From: Stigmatella aurantiaca
GTDB taxonomy: Bacteria > Myxococcota > Myxococcia > Myxococcales > Myxococcaceae
NCBI RefSeq assembly: GCF_900109545.1
Contig: NZ_FOAP01000007.1
Span: 124,001 to 188,000 of the forward strand
Reading direction: 5' to 3'
Length of the DNA: 64,000 nt
Positions 10,144 through 19,001 of this stretch are shown piece by piece. The position numbers and the translations under genes are program-made. The notes beneath the pieces were generated by a model. That model worked only from the letters and a program-made list of their open reading frames with translations. It ran no database searches and was not told the DNA's origin. Numbering within the stretch: the first letter of the stretch is position 1; each line of letters starts with the position of its first letter.

Positions 10144-10769
10144 GGTCCCGCACCCCGGAGGATCTCTCCGGACGCTGTCCCCGGTGCTACCTGCCCACCC
10201 GGCTGTGCCTGTGCGCGGACATTCCCCGCATCGACACGCGCACCGAGTTCCTCGTCATCCGCCACAACAAGGAGAAGGAGAAGTCCACCAACACCGCGCG
10301 CATGGCGGCGCTCGCGCTGGCGCGCTGCCAGGTGCTCACCTACGGGGCGCCAGGCGTGCCGTTCGATGCGTCGGTGCTGGAGGCGCCTGGAACGTGGGTG
10401 TTGTTTCCGGATGCGCCCCCGCCCGCCCCCGAGGCCCCGCTGCCCCAGCGGCTGGTGGTGCTGGATGGCAACTGGGGACAGGCGCGCCGCATGATGCAGC
10501 GCGTGCCCGCCCTGCGGCGGCTGCCCGGGCTGTCCCTGCCCCCGCCCCCCTCCCATACCCGGCGCCTGCGGCGGCCTCCCCACCCCGAGGGCATGTCCAC
10601 GCTGGAGGCCATGGCGGGCGCGCTGGCGCTCCTGGAGGGCGCGGCGCAGGCCGAGCGGCTCTACGCGCTGCACGAGCGGATGATCGACCGGGTGCTGGAG
10701 AGCCGCGGGCGGCTCGGGCCGGGGGCCCCGGGCTCAGCGGACCTTCTTGAGCTCGGAGACGAACGGTGA
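10140..10769 (+). CDS. DTW domain protein, probable tRNA-uridine aminocarboxypropyltransferase
   Basis: Proteins of this family (TapT/YfiP in E. coli) transfer the 3-amino-3-carboxypropyl group of SAM to uridine in tRNA, forming acp3U. The N-terminus has the zinc-type motif CPRCYLPTRLCLC (13-25). EKSTNTARM is near residue 46, the position where the family binds SAM, and the signature DTW motif appears here as DGNW near 109, a substitution of Thr by Gly. HPEGMSTLEAMA follows, as in the family. At 209 aa it is of normal size. The 3' end overlaps the convergent dsbD-like gene by 36 bases, and the last 12 codons are probably lineage-specific. Confidence 0.85.
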   Translation: MRSRTPEDLSGRCPRCYLPTRLCLCADIPRIDTRTEFLVIRHNKEKEKSTNTARMAALALARCQVLTYGAPGVPFDASVLEAPGTWVLFPDAPPPAPEAPLPQRLVVLDGNWGQARRMMQRVPALRRLPGLSLPPPPSHTRRLRRPPHPEGMSTLEAMAGALALLEGAAQAERLYALHERMIDRVLESRGRLGPGAPGSADLLELGDER

Positions 10770-12143
10770 GGGCGGCAGGAAGCCGGTGACGCGGGGAGCC
10801 GCCAGGGGCTCGCCATTGGAGGCGATGAACGCCACGGTGGGCAGCCCCTCCACGCCAAAGCGCTCCATCAACGCATCCAGCGCATCCTCGCTGTTCGTCG
10901 CGTCGATCTTGATGTTGAGGAAGCGCGAGGACTCCTCGATGACTTCGAACGAGGGATAGGTCTCCCGGTCCAGCTCCTTGCAGGCCGCGCACCAGTCCGC
11001 GAAGAAGTCGATCATCACCGGGCGGCCCTCGGCGCGGGCGCGGCCGAGCGCCTCCTCGAACGCGGCGGGAGAGAAGGTGGCCTCCTTGGCCGGCATCACG
11101 TGGTGCCACTGGAAGGTGGGCGCCTGGGGGGGCTCGGCCCAGCCCAGCTGGACCCACAAGGCCCCGGTGGGCGCCGCATCCAGCGCGCTCACGCGGCTCA
11201 CGAGGGCCAGCACCACCAACGTCACGCCCACGCCCTTGAGGGCGAACTGGCGGGCGTCCGACTTGAAGGAGCGGTGGATGGCGCCCACGAGCACGCCCAC
11301 CCCCGCGAGCACCGCGGCGATGAAGGCCCCCGGCACGCGCCCCAGCTCCTGGGCCATGCCCTTCACCGCCGAGCCCACCGCGGGAAACGCGTCCTTCACG
11401 TAGTTGAAGGCCAGCGCCACCAGGACGATGCCCAGCACGCTCTTCACCCACTCCATCCACACGCCGCCGCGCGGCAGCCGCACGGTGAACACGCCGATGA
11501 GGAAGAAGGGCACGCCAATGCCCAGCGCGTAGATGAAGAGCAGCCCCGCCCCCAGGGTGGTGTTGGCCGTCTTCGCCACGAACGCGAGCAGGCCCGTGAG
11601 CACCGGCCCGGTGCAGGGCGCCGCCAGAAAGCCGGAGACGCTTCCCATGAGGAAGGCGCCCGCCACGCCCGCTCCCCCCACGGTGCTGAGGCGCGTCTGC
11701 ACGCTGGAGGGCAGCTCCAGTTCGAAGGCGCCGAACATGGAGGTGGCCAGCACCAGCAGGAACACCGCCAGCCCCAGCACCACCCCCGGGTGGCCCAGCA
11801 AGGACCCGAAGGCCTGCCCCGTCTTGGCCGCCAGCACCCCCAGCCCGCTGAACACCACCCCCATGCCGATGATGTACGAGGACGTCAGCAGCAGGGCCTT
11901 GCCTCGCCCCTCGGCCTGCCGGGCGCCGAAGATGGACACGGTGATGGGAATGAGCGGGTAGACGCACGGGGTGAGCGCCGTGAGGAGCCCCCCGGCGAAG
12001 ACGATGGCCGCGCCCATGGCCAGGCTGCCCGTCTCCAGGAACTGGGAGGCGTCCAGCCCCGCGTTGGGGCCCGTGGGCAGCAGCCACGGGACGAAGAGCA
12101 CGGCGAAGCCGCACACCGCGGCGAGAATCCCGACCTTCTTCAA
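10734..12143 (-). CDS. DsbD-like thiol:disulfide interchange protein lacking the N-terminal domain
   Basis: DsbD-family proteins carry electrons from cytoplasmic thioredoxin across the membrane to periplasmic proteins. This 469-residue version starts with a signal/anchor helix (ILAAVCGFAVLFVPWLL), then a CcdA-like membrane domain whose redox cysteines lie in LTPCVYPLIP near 59 and APCTGPVL near 175. It ends in a periplasmic thioredoxin domain with the active site DWCAACKEL. The N-terminal DsbD-alpha domain of the E. coli protein is missing. The start is TTG at 12143, with AGGAGG 7 bases upstream. Its 3' end overlaps the convergent DTW gene. Confidence 0.88.
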   Translation of the reverse strand: MKKVGILAAVCGFAVLFVPWLLPTGPNAGLDASQFLETGSLAMGAAIVFAGGLLTALTPCVYPLIPITVSIFGARQAEGRGKALLLTSSYIIGMGVVFSGLGVLAAKTGQAFGSLLGHPGVVLGLAVFLLVLATSMFGAFELELPSSVQTRLSTVGGAGVAGAFLMGSVSGFLAAPCTGPVLTGLLAFVAKTANTTLGAGLLFIYALGIGVPFFLIGVFTVRLPRGGVWMEWVKSVLGIVLVALAFNYVKDAFPAVGSAVKGMAQELGRVPGAFIAAVLAGVGVLVGAIHRSFKSDARQFALKGVGVTLVVLALVSRVSALDAAPTGALWVQLGWAEPPQAPTFQWHHVMPAKEATFSPAAFEEALGRARAEGRPVMIDFFADWCAACKELDRETYPSFEVIEESSRFLNIKIDATNSEDALDALMERFGVEGLPTVAFIASNGEPLAAPRVTGFLPPSPFVSELKKVR

Positions 12144-12312
12144 CGGACAACCTCCTGAGCCACGCGGCCTTCCTTATATACGCCTGCCCCCGGGCGGGTG
12201 ACCCTCCCCTGCGCTTTCCTTGGTATTTCAAGTACTTGCGCGGCGGCGGGGAACCCGAAGGTGCGATACCAAGGGAGCAGGCCGTGGGAGACGTCGCGAA
12301 CCTTATGTTCGC

Positions 12313-12340
12313 TTGACCAGCAGGGACCCAATTTTATAAT
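12313..12340 (+). promoter_or_regulatory. housekeeping promoter of the isc operon
   Basis: TTGACC (12313-12318), a 16-base spacer and a perfect TATAAT (12335-12340) form one of the best sigma-70 type promoters in the window. It reads toward iscS, about 100 bases upstream of its start codon, within a 300-base gap that holds no gene. Confidence 0.75.
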
Positions 12341-12341
12341 T

Positions 12342-12354
12342 GACCATCTTGGTC
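12342..12354. promoter_or_regulatory. palindrome at the predicted isc transcription start, candidate operator
   Basis: GACCA-tct-TGGTC is a perfect 5+5 inverted repeat that begins one base after the -10 box and so covers the expected start site near 12347. A repressor bound here would block the isc promoter. It does not match the E. coli type 1 IscR site, and no iscR-like gene is adjacent. Confidence 0.4.
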
Positions 12355-12443
12355 CACATTGGTGAACCCGCCCGATGTCCCGCCTTGGTTTCCGGGGTGT
12401 TGGACATCCGATGCTCCGGGTGGGCACCGGAAGGTTTTTCGAG

Positions 12444-13808
<1,365 letters not shown>

Positions 13809-13910
13809 CGCCCTCCAGGACGGCCCCGGCACCGGGAGGCGGACAGGCGCCTGCCCGGGGGGCTGTTGCCGGAACACCCGGCCGGTTAAAAACGTTTTGA
13901 AGGAGCACCC

Positions 13911-14315
13911 ATGGCCTACAGCGACAAAGTCATCGAGCACTACGAGAACCCCCGCAACGTCGGCACGCTGGACAAGGCGGATCCGAACGTGGGCACCGGC
14001 CTGGTGGGAGCCCCCGCGTGCGGCGACGTGATGCGCCTGCAGCTGCGCATCACCGACGAGGGCGTCATCGAGGACGCCAAGTTCAAGACCTTCGGCTGCG
14101 GCTCGGCCATCGCCTCCAGCTCGCTCGTCACCGAGTGGGTGAAGGGCAAGACGGTGGACCAGGCGATGACCATCTCCAACAAGGACGTGGCGCGCGAGCT
14201 GTCGCTGCCCCCGGTGAAGATTCACTGCTCGGTGCTGGCCGAGGACGCCATCAAGGCCGCCATCGAGGACTTCAAGAAGAAGCGCCAGGAGCGCGCCCCC
14301 CAGAAGAGCGCGTAG
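13911..14315 (+). CDS. iscU: Fe-S cluster assembly scaffold IscU
   Basis: IscU is the scaffold on which [2Fe-2S] and [4Fe-4S] clusters are built from sulfur supplied by IscS. The three ligand cysteines are visible in GAPACGDVM (with the conserved Asp), TFGCGSAIASSS and IHCSVLAEDA. LPPVKIH is the motif recognised by HscA. The 134-residue length and start MAYSDKVIEHYENPRNVG are canonical. AAGGAGCACCC precedes the ATG. It lies 102 bases after iscS; that gap holds only GC-rich sequence with a short palindrome CAGGCGCCTG. Confidence 0.97.
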   Translation: MAYSDKVIEHYENPRNVGTLDKADPNVGTGLVGAPACGDVMRLQLRITDEGVIEDAKFKTFGCGSAIASSSLVTEWVKGKTVDQAMTISNKDVARELSLPPVKIHCSVLAEDAIKAAIEDFKKKRQERAPQKSA

Positions 14316-14330
14316 GACGAGGACTTCGGC

Positions 14331-14735
14331 ATGAGCGAGCAGGCAACGTCCCAGATTCAGCCGTCCCAGGCGGTGCCCGCCTCCGCGCCCACCGGCAAGC
14401 CGGCCGGCAAGGGCATCCTCCTGAGTGACAGTGCCGTGCAACGGCTCCAGCTCCTGCTGGCCGAGCGGCAGACGCCCGATGCAGGCCTTCGCCTCGCCGT
14501 GAAGGGCGGCGGCTGCTCCGGGCTCCAGTACGCCATGGAGTGGGCCGAGAAGCCCCGCGAGCGCGACAAGGTGTTCGAGCGCGACGGGGTGCGCGTCTTC
14601 GTGGACCCCAAGAGCTACCTGTACCTGATGGGCACGGAGCTGGTGTACGAGGAGACCCTGATGGCCTCGGGCTTCAAGCTCCAGAACCCGAACGTGAAGG
14701 CCGCGTGCGGCTGCGGCGAGAGCTTCACCATCTGA
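14331..14735 (+). CDS. iscA: A-type Fe-S carrier protein IscA
   Basis: IscA delivers iron or preformed clusters to apo-proteins. The three conserved cysteines are in KGGGCSGLQY and ACGCGESFTI at the C-terminus. The core domain is standard, but an N-terminal extension of about 28 residues (SEQATSQIQPSQAVPASAPT) rich in Pro, Ala and Gln precedes GILLSDSAVQRLQ. The extension looks disordered and has no obvious function. The gene follows iscU by 15 bases and is followed by an internal terminator. Confidence 0.95.
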   Translation: MSEQATSQIQPSQAVPASAPTGKPAGKGILLSDSAVQRLQLLLAERQTPDAGLRLAVKGGGCSGLQYAMEWAEKPRERDKVFERDGVRVFVDPKSYLYLMGTELVYEETLMASGFKLQNPNVKAACGCGESFTI

Positions 14736-14786
14736 GCCAGACGGTCTCTTCCCCCTTCTGGAAGAGGCCTCAACGGGAAGCCCGTG

Positions 14787-14814
14787 GGGCCCGGCGCGTC
14801 GTCCGGGCCCTTTT
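14787..14814 (+). terminator. rho-independent terminator inside the isc operon
   Basis: GGGCCCGG (14787-14794), an 8-base loop and CCGGGCCC (14803-14810) form a perfect stem followed by TTTTCATTTT. It lies between iscA and hscB, with no better promoter visible after it, so it probably lets only part of the transcripts run on into hscBA-fdx. Confidence 0.75.
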
Positions 14815-14841
14815 CATTTTCGTCCGCGAGGAGTGGAAACC

Positions 14842-15471
14842 GTGAAGTGCTGGAATTGCGATAAGGACACGGCCGGGCGCCCCTTCTGCCCCGCCTGCGG
14901 AAAGCTCGCCGCCCGGCCCCCCGGCGCCACGCTCTTCGACATGTTCGAGCTGACGCCCACCTATGACGTGGACGTGCCCAAGCTGGAGCGGCAGTTCCGG
15001 GACCTGTCGCTCCAGTTGCACCCGGACCGCTTCGCCCAGGCCGGCCCCAAGGAGCGGCGCCTGTCGCTGGAGCAGACCACGGCCCTCAACGAGGCCTACA
15101 AGACGCTCAAGGACCCGGCCCGCCGGGCCTTCTACCTGCTCAAGCTGCACGGCGTGGACATGGAGCGGGACGACGCGAGCGCCCAGAAGCGCATGCCCCA
15201 GGCATTCCTGGAGGAAGTGCTGGAGCTGCGCGAGGAGCTGGAGCTGGCCGTGAAGGCGCGCGACTTGACGCGCGCCCAGGCCATGGCGGTGGACGTGACG
15301 GCCCGCCAGCGCGAGGCCCAGGCCGAGGCGGCCGAGGCCCTGCGCGCCCTGACGAACACCCCCGCCGATGCGGAGCAGGTGAAAAAGGCATCGCATGCGC
15401 TGGGACGGGTGCGGTACTTCACGCGCTTTCTCGAAGAAGTCGAGGCGTTCGAGGAGGAGGTGTCGGCGTGA
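14842..15471 (+). CDS. hscB: Fe-S biogenesis J-domain co-chaperone HscB
   Basis: HscB is the J-protein that brings IscU to HscA and stimulates its ATPase. An N-terminal zinc-type module CWNCDK...CPACG (residues 3-20), common in eukaryotic and some bacterial HscB proteins, precedes the J-domain, which contains the HPD motif in [10 protein letters not shown] near residue 55. The C-terminal helical domain contains the IscU-binding surface. I placed the start at the GTG at 14842, 8 bases after GAGGAG, rather than at the GTG at 14833 that overlaps that ribosome binding site. The stop overlaps the hscA start (GTGA). Confidence 0.92.
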   Translation: MKCWNCDKDTAGRPFCPACGKLAARPPGATLFDMFELTPTYDVDVPKLERQFRDLSLQLHPDRFAQAGPKERRLSLEQTTALNEAYKTLKDPARRAFYLLKLHGVDMERDDASAQKRMPQAFLEEVLELREELELAVKARDLTRAQAMAVDVTARQREAQAEAAEALRALTNTPADAEQVKKASHALGRVRYFTRFLEEVEAFEEEVSA

Positions 15472-17315
15472 GCAAGAACGGCTACCTGCAGATCCATGAT
15501 CCCCTCAAGCCCAAGGGGCATGCGGTGGGAATCGATCTGGGCACCACCAACTCGCTGGTGGCCAGCGTCGTCCAGGGCAAGCCCCGGTGCCTGCCCGCGG
15601 ACGAGGGCGAGGCGATGCTCCTGCCCTCCGTGGTGCACTACGCGAAGGATGGCGGGGTGGTGGTGGGCGCCCGCGCGCGGAAGCTCGCCCCCGAGCACCC
15701 CACCGACACCCTCATCTCCGTGAAGCGCTTCATGGGCCGCAGCCCCGAGGACCCGGAGACGCGCAAGCTGGGGCACTACAAGTTCTTCGAGGGCCCGGGC
15801 CGGGTGGTCCGCTTCGATGTGGCCGGGGGCCAGCCCGTCACCCCCATCGAGGTTTCCGGGGAGATTCTCCGCGCGCTCAAGCGGCGCGCCGAGTCCCACT
15901 TCGCCGGCAAGGTGGAGCAGGCCGTCATCACCGTGCCCGCCTACTTCGACGAGGCCCAGCGCCAGGCCACCAAGGACGCCGGCCGGCTCGCGGGGCTGGA
16001 GGTGCTCCGGCTGCTCAACGAGCCCACCGCGGCGGCGCTGGCCTACGGCCTGGACAAGGGCAGCCAGGGCACCTTCGTGGTGTACGATTTGGGCGGCGGC
16101 ACCTTCGACGTCTCCGTGCTCAAGCTGGTGGAGGGCATCTTCGAGGTGAAGTCCACCGGCGGGGACTCGGCGCTCGGCGGGGATGACTTCGACCGGGCCA
16201 TTGCCCAGCACGTGTTCCAGTCCCAGGGGCAGACGGCCCCCTCCCCCGCCCAGGTGGCGGAGATGCTCGCCGCGGCCCGGAAGACCAAGGAGGCCCTCAC
16301 GGACGCCCCCGAGGCGGAGCTCACCGTGAGCGGCCACCGGCAGCTCGTGCGGCGCGAGGCGTTCGAGGCGTGGATCCAGCCGCTCGTCCAGAAGACGGGC
16401 ACGGTCTGCCGGCGGGCCCTCAAGGACGCGGGGATTACCGCGGCGGAGCTGGATGGCGTGATTCTGGTGGGCGGGGCCACGCGCGTGCCCGCCGTGCGCC
16501 GGTATGTGGCGGAGCTGTTCGGCCGCGAGCCGCTGGGGGACATCGACCCGGATCAGGTGGTGGCCCTGGGCGCCGCGGTGCAGGCGGACCTGCTCACCAA
16601 CGAGGACCGTCAGGACGAGGTGCTGCTGCTGGACGTCATCCCCCTGTCCCTGGGGCTGGAGACGATGGGCGGCATCGTCGAGAAGCTCATCCCGCGCAAC
16701 TCCACCATCCCCATCGCCGCCGCCCAGGTCTTCACCACCTTCAAGGATGGGCAGACGGGCCTGGACATCCACGTGCTCCAGGGCGAGCGCGAGGCGGTGG
16801 AGGACTGCCGCAGCCTCTCGCGCTTCCGCCTGTCGGGGATTCCCCCGATGGCGGCGGGCATGGGCCGGGTGGAGGTGCGCTTCCAGGTGGATGCCGACGG
16901 CATCCTCTCCGTCACCGCCCAGGAGCAGAGCACCGGCGTCACCCAGTCCATCACCGTGAAGCCCAGCCACGGGCTCACGGATGAGGAGGTGGAGCGCATG
17001 CTGCTCGACTCCATCGATCACGCCGAGGACGACATCCAGCTGCGCCAGATGCGCGAGCAGCGGGTGGAGGCCGAGCGGGTGCTCATGGATGCCACCAAGC
17101 AGCTCACCGAGCACGGCGCCCTCCTCCAGGAAGGCGAGCGGGCCACCATCGAGGCGGCCCTGGAGCGCGTCCGGGTGCTGGCCCAGGGGCAGGATTCCCA
17201 CGCCCTGAAGGAGGCCATCCACGCGGTGGACGAGGCGTCGCGGGCGTTCGTGGAGCGGGTCATGAACCAGGCCATCAGCAAGGTGGTGGCCGGCCATTCC
17301 GTCGAGGAGTACTGA
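15468..17315 (+). CDS. hscA: Hsp70-family chaperone HscA
   Basis: HscA is the specialised Hsp70 that drives cluster release from IscU by ATP hydrolysis. The 615-residue product has the Hsp70 signatures [13 protein letters not shown] (20-32), [26 protein letters not shown], and a substrate-binding domain starting around residue 380 ([14 protein letters not shown]). The lid is followed by a short tail, without the DnaK EEVD-like end. GTG start overlaps the hscB stop, showing tight translational coupling. Together with hscB and the LPPVK-containing IscU in the operon, the HscA assignment is preferred to DnaK. Confidence 0.94.
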   Translation: MSKNGYLQIHDPLKPKGHAVGIDLGTTNSLVASVVQGKPRCLPADEGEAMLLPSVVHYAKDGGVVVGARARKLAPEHPTDTLISVKRFMGRSPEDPETRKLGHYKFFEGPGRVVRFDVAGGQPVTPIEVSGEILRALKRRAESHFAGKVEQAVITVPAYFDEAQRQATKDAGRLAGLEVLRLLNEPTAAALAYGLDKGSQGTFVVYDLGGGTFDVSVLKLVEGIFEVKSTGGDSALGGDDFDRAIAQHVFQSQGQTAPSPAQVAEMLAAARKTKEALTDAPEAELTVSGHRQLVRREAFEAWIQPLVQKTGTVCRRALKDAGITAAELDGVILVGGATRVPAVRRYVAELFGREPLGDIDPDQVVALGAAVQADLLTNEDRQDEVLLLDVIPLSLGLETMGGIVEKLIPRNSTIPIAAAQVFTTFKDGQTGLDIHVLQGEREAVEDCRSLSRFRLSGIPPMAAGMGRVEVRFQVDADGILSVTAQEQSTGVTQSITVKPSHGLTDEEVERMLLDSIDHAEDDIQLRQMREQRVEAERVLMDATKQLTEHGALLQEGERATIEAALERVRVLAQGQDSHALKEAIHAVDEASRAFVERVMNQAISKVVAGHSVEEY

Positions 17316-17316
17316 C

Positions 17317-17694
17317 GTGCCGAAGGTTCACTTCAAGAGCCCTCTGCAGGAGCTCACCGTGGAGGTCCGCCCCGGAACCACCCTCCTGGATGCCGCCGAG
17401 CAGGGGGGGGCCCAGGTGGGCCACAGCTGCGGCGGGGTGTGCGGGTGCTCCACCTGCCACGTGTGGATCCGCAAGGGGCTGGACACCCTCTCCGAGCAGG
17501 AGGACGCGGAGATGGACCGGCTGGACATGGGCTTCGACGTGCGGCCCTACTCCCGGCTGAGCTGCCAGACGGCCGTGGGCGTGGAGGACGTCCTGGTGGA
17601 GATCACCGAGGAGTCCCTGACGGCCTTCATGGACGAAAACCCCGCCCTCCGGCACCAGCTGGAGGCCGAAGGAAAGTGGCCGCTGAAGAAGTGA
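17317..17694 (+). CDS. fdx: [2Fe-2S] ferredoxin of the isc system
   Basis: Adrenodoxin-type ferredoxin that supplies electrons for cluster assembly on IscU. Ligand cysteines are in HSCGGVCGCSTCHVW and LSCQTAVG, the typical C-x5-C-x2-C...C pattern. At 125 residues it has about 15 extra C-terminal residues compared with E. coli Fdx (ALRHQLEAEGKWPLKK). It starts at GTG, one base after the hscA stop. It closes the operon; iscX is absent. Confidence 0.95.
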   Translation: MPKVHFKSPLQELTVEVRPGTTLLDAAEQGGAQVGHSCGGVCGCSTCHVWIRKGLDTLSEQEDAEMDRLDMGFDVRPYSRLSCQTAVGVEDVLVEITEESLTAFMDENPALRHQLEAEGKWPLKK

Positions 17695-17714
17695 AGGGGT
17701 GAAGTCAGTTGTTC

Positions 17715-17743
17715 TTGACGGAGGCGCGGCGGTTCCCTATATG
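17715..17743 (+). promoter_or_regulatory. promoter of tRNA-Leu
   Basis: TTGACG (17715-17720), a 17-base spacer and TATATG (17738-17743) place a transcription start about 20 bases upstream of the tRNA. The tRNA therefore has its own strong promoter and does not depend on the isc operon. Confidence 0.7.
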
Positions 17744-17769
17744 TCCGCACCCACAGCGGCACCCCACCT

Positions 17770-17853
17770 GCCCAGGTGGTGGAATTGGTAGACACACTAG
17801 ATTCAGGGTCTAGCGCCTGCAAGGGCATGGAGGTTCGAGTCCTCTCCTGGGCA
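17770..17853 (+). tRNA. tRNA-Leu (anticodon CAG)
   Basis: The acceptor stem GCCCAGG pairs with CCTGGGC, the D-arm contains GGAATTGGTAGACAC, the anticodon arm CTAGA-TTCAGGG-TCTAG gives anticodon CAG, a long class II variable arm follows, and the T-arm contains GGTTCGAGTCC. The discriminator is A73; CCA is not encoded. CUG is the dominant leucine codon in this GC-rich genome. Confidence 0.96.
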
Positions 17854-17859
17854 CTGAAG

Positions 17860-17893
17860 AAGGGCCCCGGCTTTCAAAGCCGGGGCCCTTTTT
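17860..17893 (+). terminator. rho-independent terminator after tRNA-Leu
   Basis: A 15-base perfect stem, AAGGGCCCCGGCTTT / AAAGCCGGGGCCCTT with a single-base loop centre, runs into TTTCTTTTCC. It ends the tRNA transcript and, being symmetric, may also stop the convergent transcript whose gene ends at 17904. Confidence 0.88.
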
Positions 17894-17903
17894 CTTTTCC
17901 GGC

Positions 17904-19001
17904 TCACGGCGCCACGGGCTCCACCGCCTCGTGGGCCACGTGCTGCGTGGCCTGCCGGGCCAGGCTGCCGCCCCGCCGCAAATCCTTCAGGCGCAGCTTG
18001 CGCCGGTGGACGGAGAAGGCCCCCACGGACGCCTGGCTGAGCACGGTGCCCAGGTGGGTGAGCGTGGAGAAGGCCGCCGCGTCCGCCTCCGAGGCCCCGA
18101 GGCTCCGGGCCGCCCAACTGGTGACGAAGTAGTAGATGCCCATGCCCGCGGGCACCCCCGGCAGCGACTGACCCAAGGCGATGGCGCCCAGCACCACCGC
18201 CCCGGCGAACACGCCCCCGGGAATCTTCAGCCCCTGCAGGGCCAGCCCGTACGCCAGCGCGGGGGCCAGCACGGGCCCCACGGAGAACACGAGCGCCACC
18301 GCCATGCCCCGGAAGCTGCGCGCGGTGCCCAACCCGTCCGCCACGTGCTGGAGGAAGTTCTGGACGCGCGGCATCCGGTGGCGCCGGTGCAGCAGCTGGG
18401 CGAGCGGCAGGGCGTAGTGGGCCAGCAGCACCACCAGTGCGACCAGACCAATACACAGAGAGACGGCCACCTTCAGGGCCTTCTCGAAGTGGACCATCGT
18501 GTCCGCGAAGGGCCCCAGGAAGGACAGGGCCACCAGCCCCATGAGCGCGGTGAACTCCAGCAGCTTGCACACCGCCACCGAGCCCAGGCACTGCAGGAAG
18601 GGCAGCCGCTGGGTGCGGGACATCAAGAAGGAGCGGATGAAGTCCCCCAGCTTCCCCGGCAGCGCGTTGTGCGTGAAGGCGCCAATGGCCACCAGGTGGT
18701 AGCGCTCCAGGAAGGGCACCGGCTTCTGGAGCGTGCGCTGCCACTGGATGGCGCGCAGGGGGATGATGGCCGCGGACAGCAGCAGGAACGGGATGAGCCA
18801 CGGCAGGTGGCCCGGCAGCTCGGTGAAGAACTCCCGGAGGGGGAAGCGCGGCGTGAGCCACGGCCCCGGCTTGCCCAGGTTCCAGCGGAAGAAGGCCGTG
18901 GAGATGAGGGCGGCGGACAGCACCACCCCCACCGCCCCCATGAGGACCTTCAGGAGCGTCCGGCCCCAGGGCTTGCCCGGGCGTTCTTTCCGTTCAGTCA
19001 A
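17904..19001 (-). CDS. lysylphosphatidylglycerol synthase/flippase-like integral membrane protein
   Basis: A 365-residue membrane protein of the UPF0104 / LPG-synthase transmembrane family. About eight hydrophobic helices are visible, from LLKVLMGAVGVVLSAALIST (16-35) to IYYFVTSWAARSLG. Family-like motifs include HNALPGKLGDFIRSFLMS near 110-127 and SLPGVPAGMGIYY near 285. Such proteins flip or modify lipids or polyprenyl-linked molecules, but the substrate cannot be told. Its start overlaps the stop of the upstream phosphatase-fold gene by 8 bases, so it is last in a probable mevalonate-pathway transcript, which hints at an isoprenoid-lipid substrate. Confidence 0.75.
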   Translation of the reverse strand: MTERKERPGKPWGRTLLKVLMGAVGVVLSAALISTAFFRWNLGKPGPWLTPRFPLREFFTELPGHLPWLIPFLLLSAAIIPLRAIQWQRTLQKPVPFLERYHLVAIGAFTHNALPGKLGDFIRSFLMSRTQRLPFLQCLGSVAVCKLLEFTALMGLVALSFLGPFADTMVHFEKALKVAVSLCIGLVALVVLLAHYALPLAQLLHRRHRMPRVQNFLQHVADGLGTARSFRGMAVALVFSVGPVLAPALAYGLALQGLKIPGGVFAGAVVLGAIALGQSLPGVPAGMGIYYFVTSWAARSLGASEADAAAFSTLTHLGTVLSQASVGAFSVHRRKLRLKDLRRGGSLARQATQHVAHEAVEPVAP

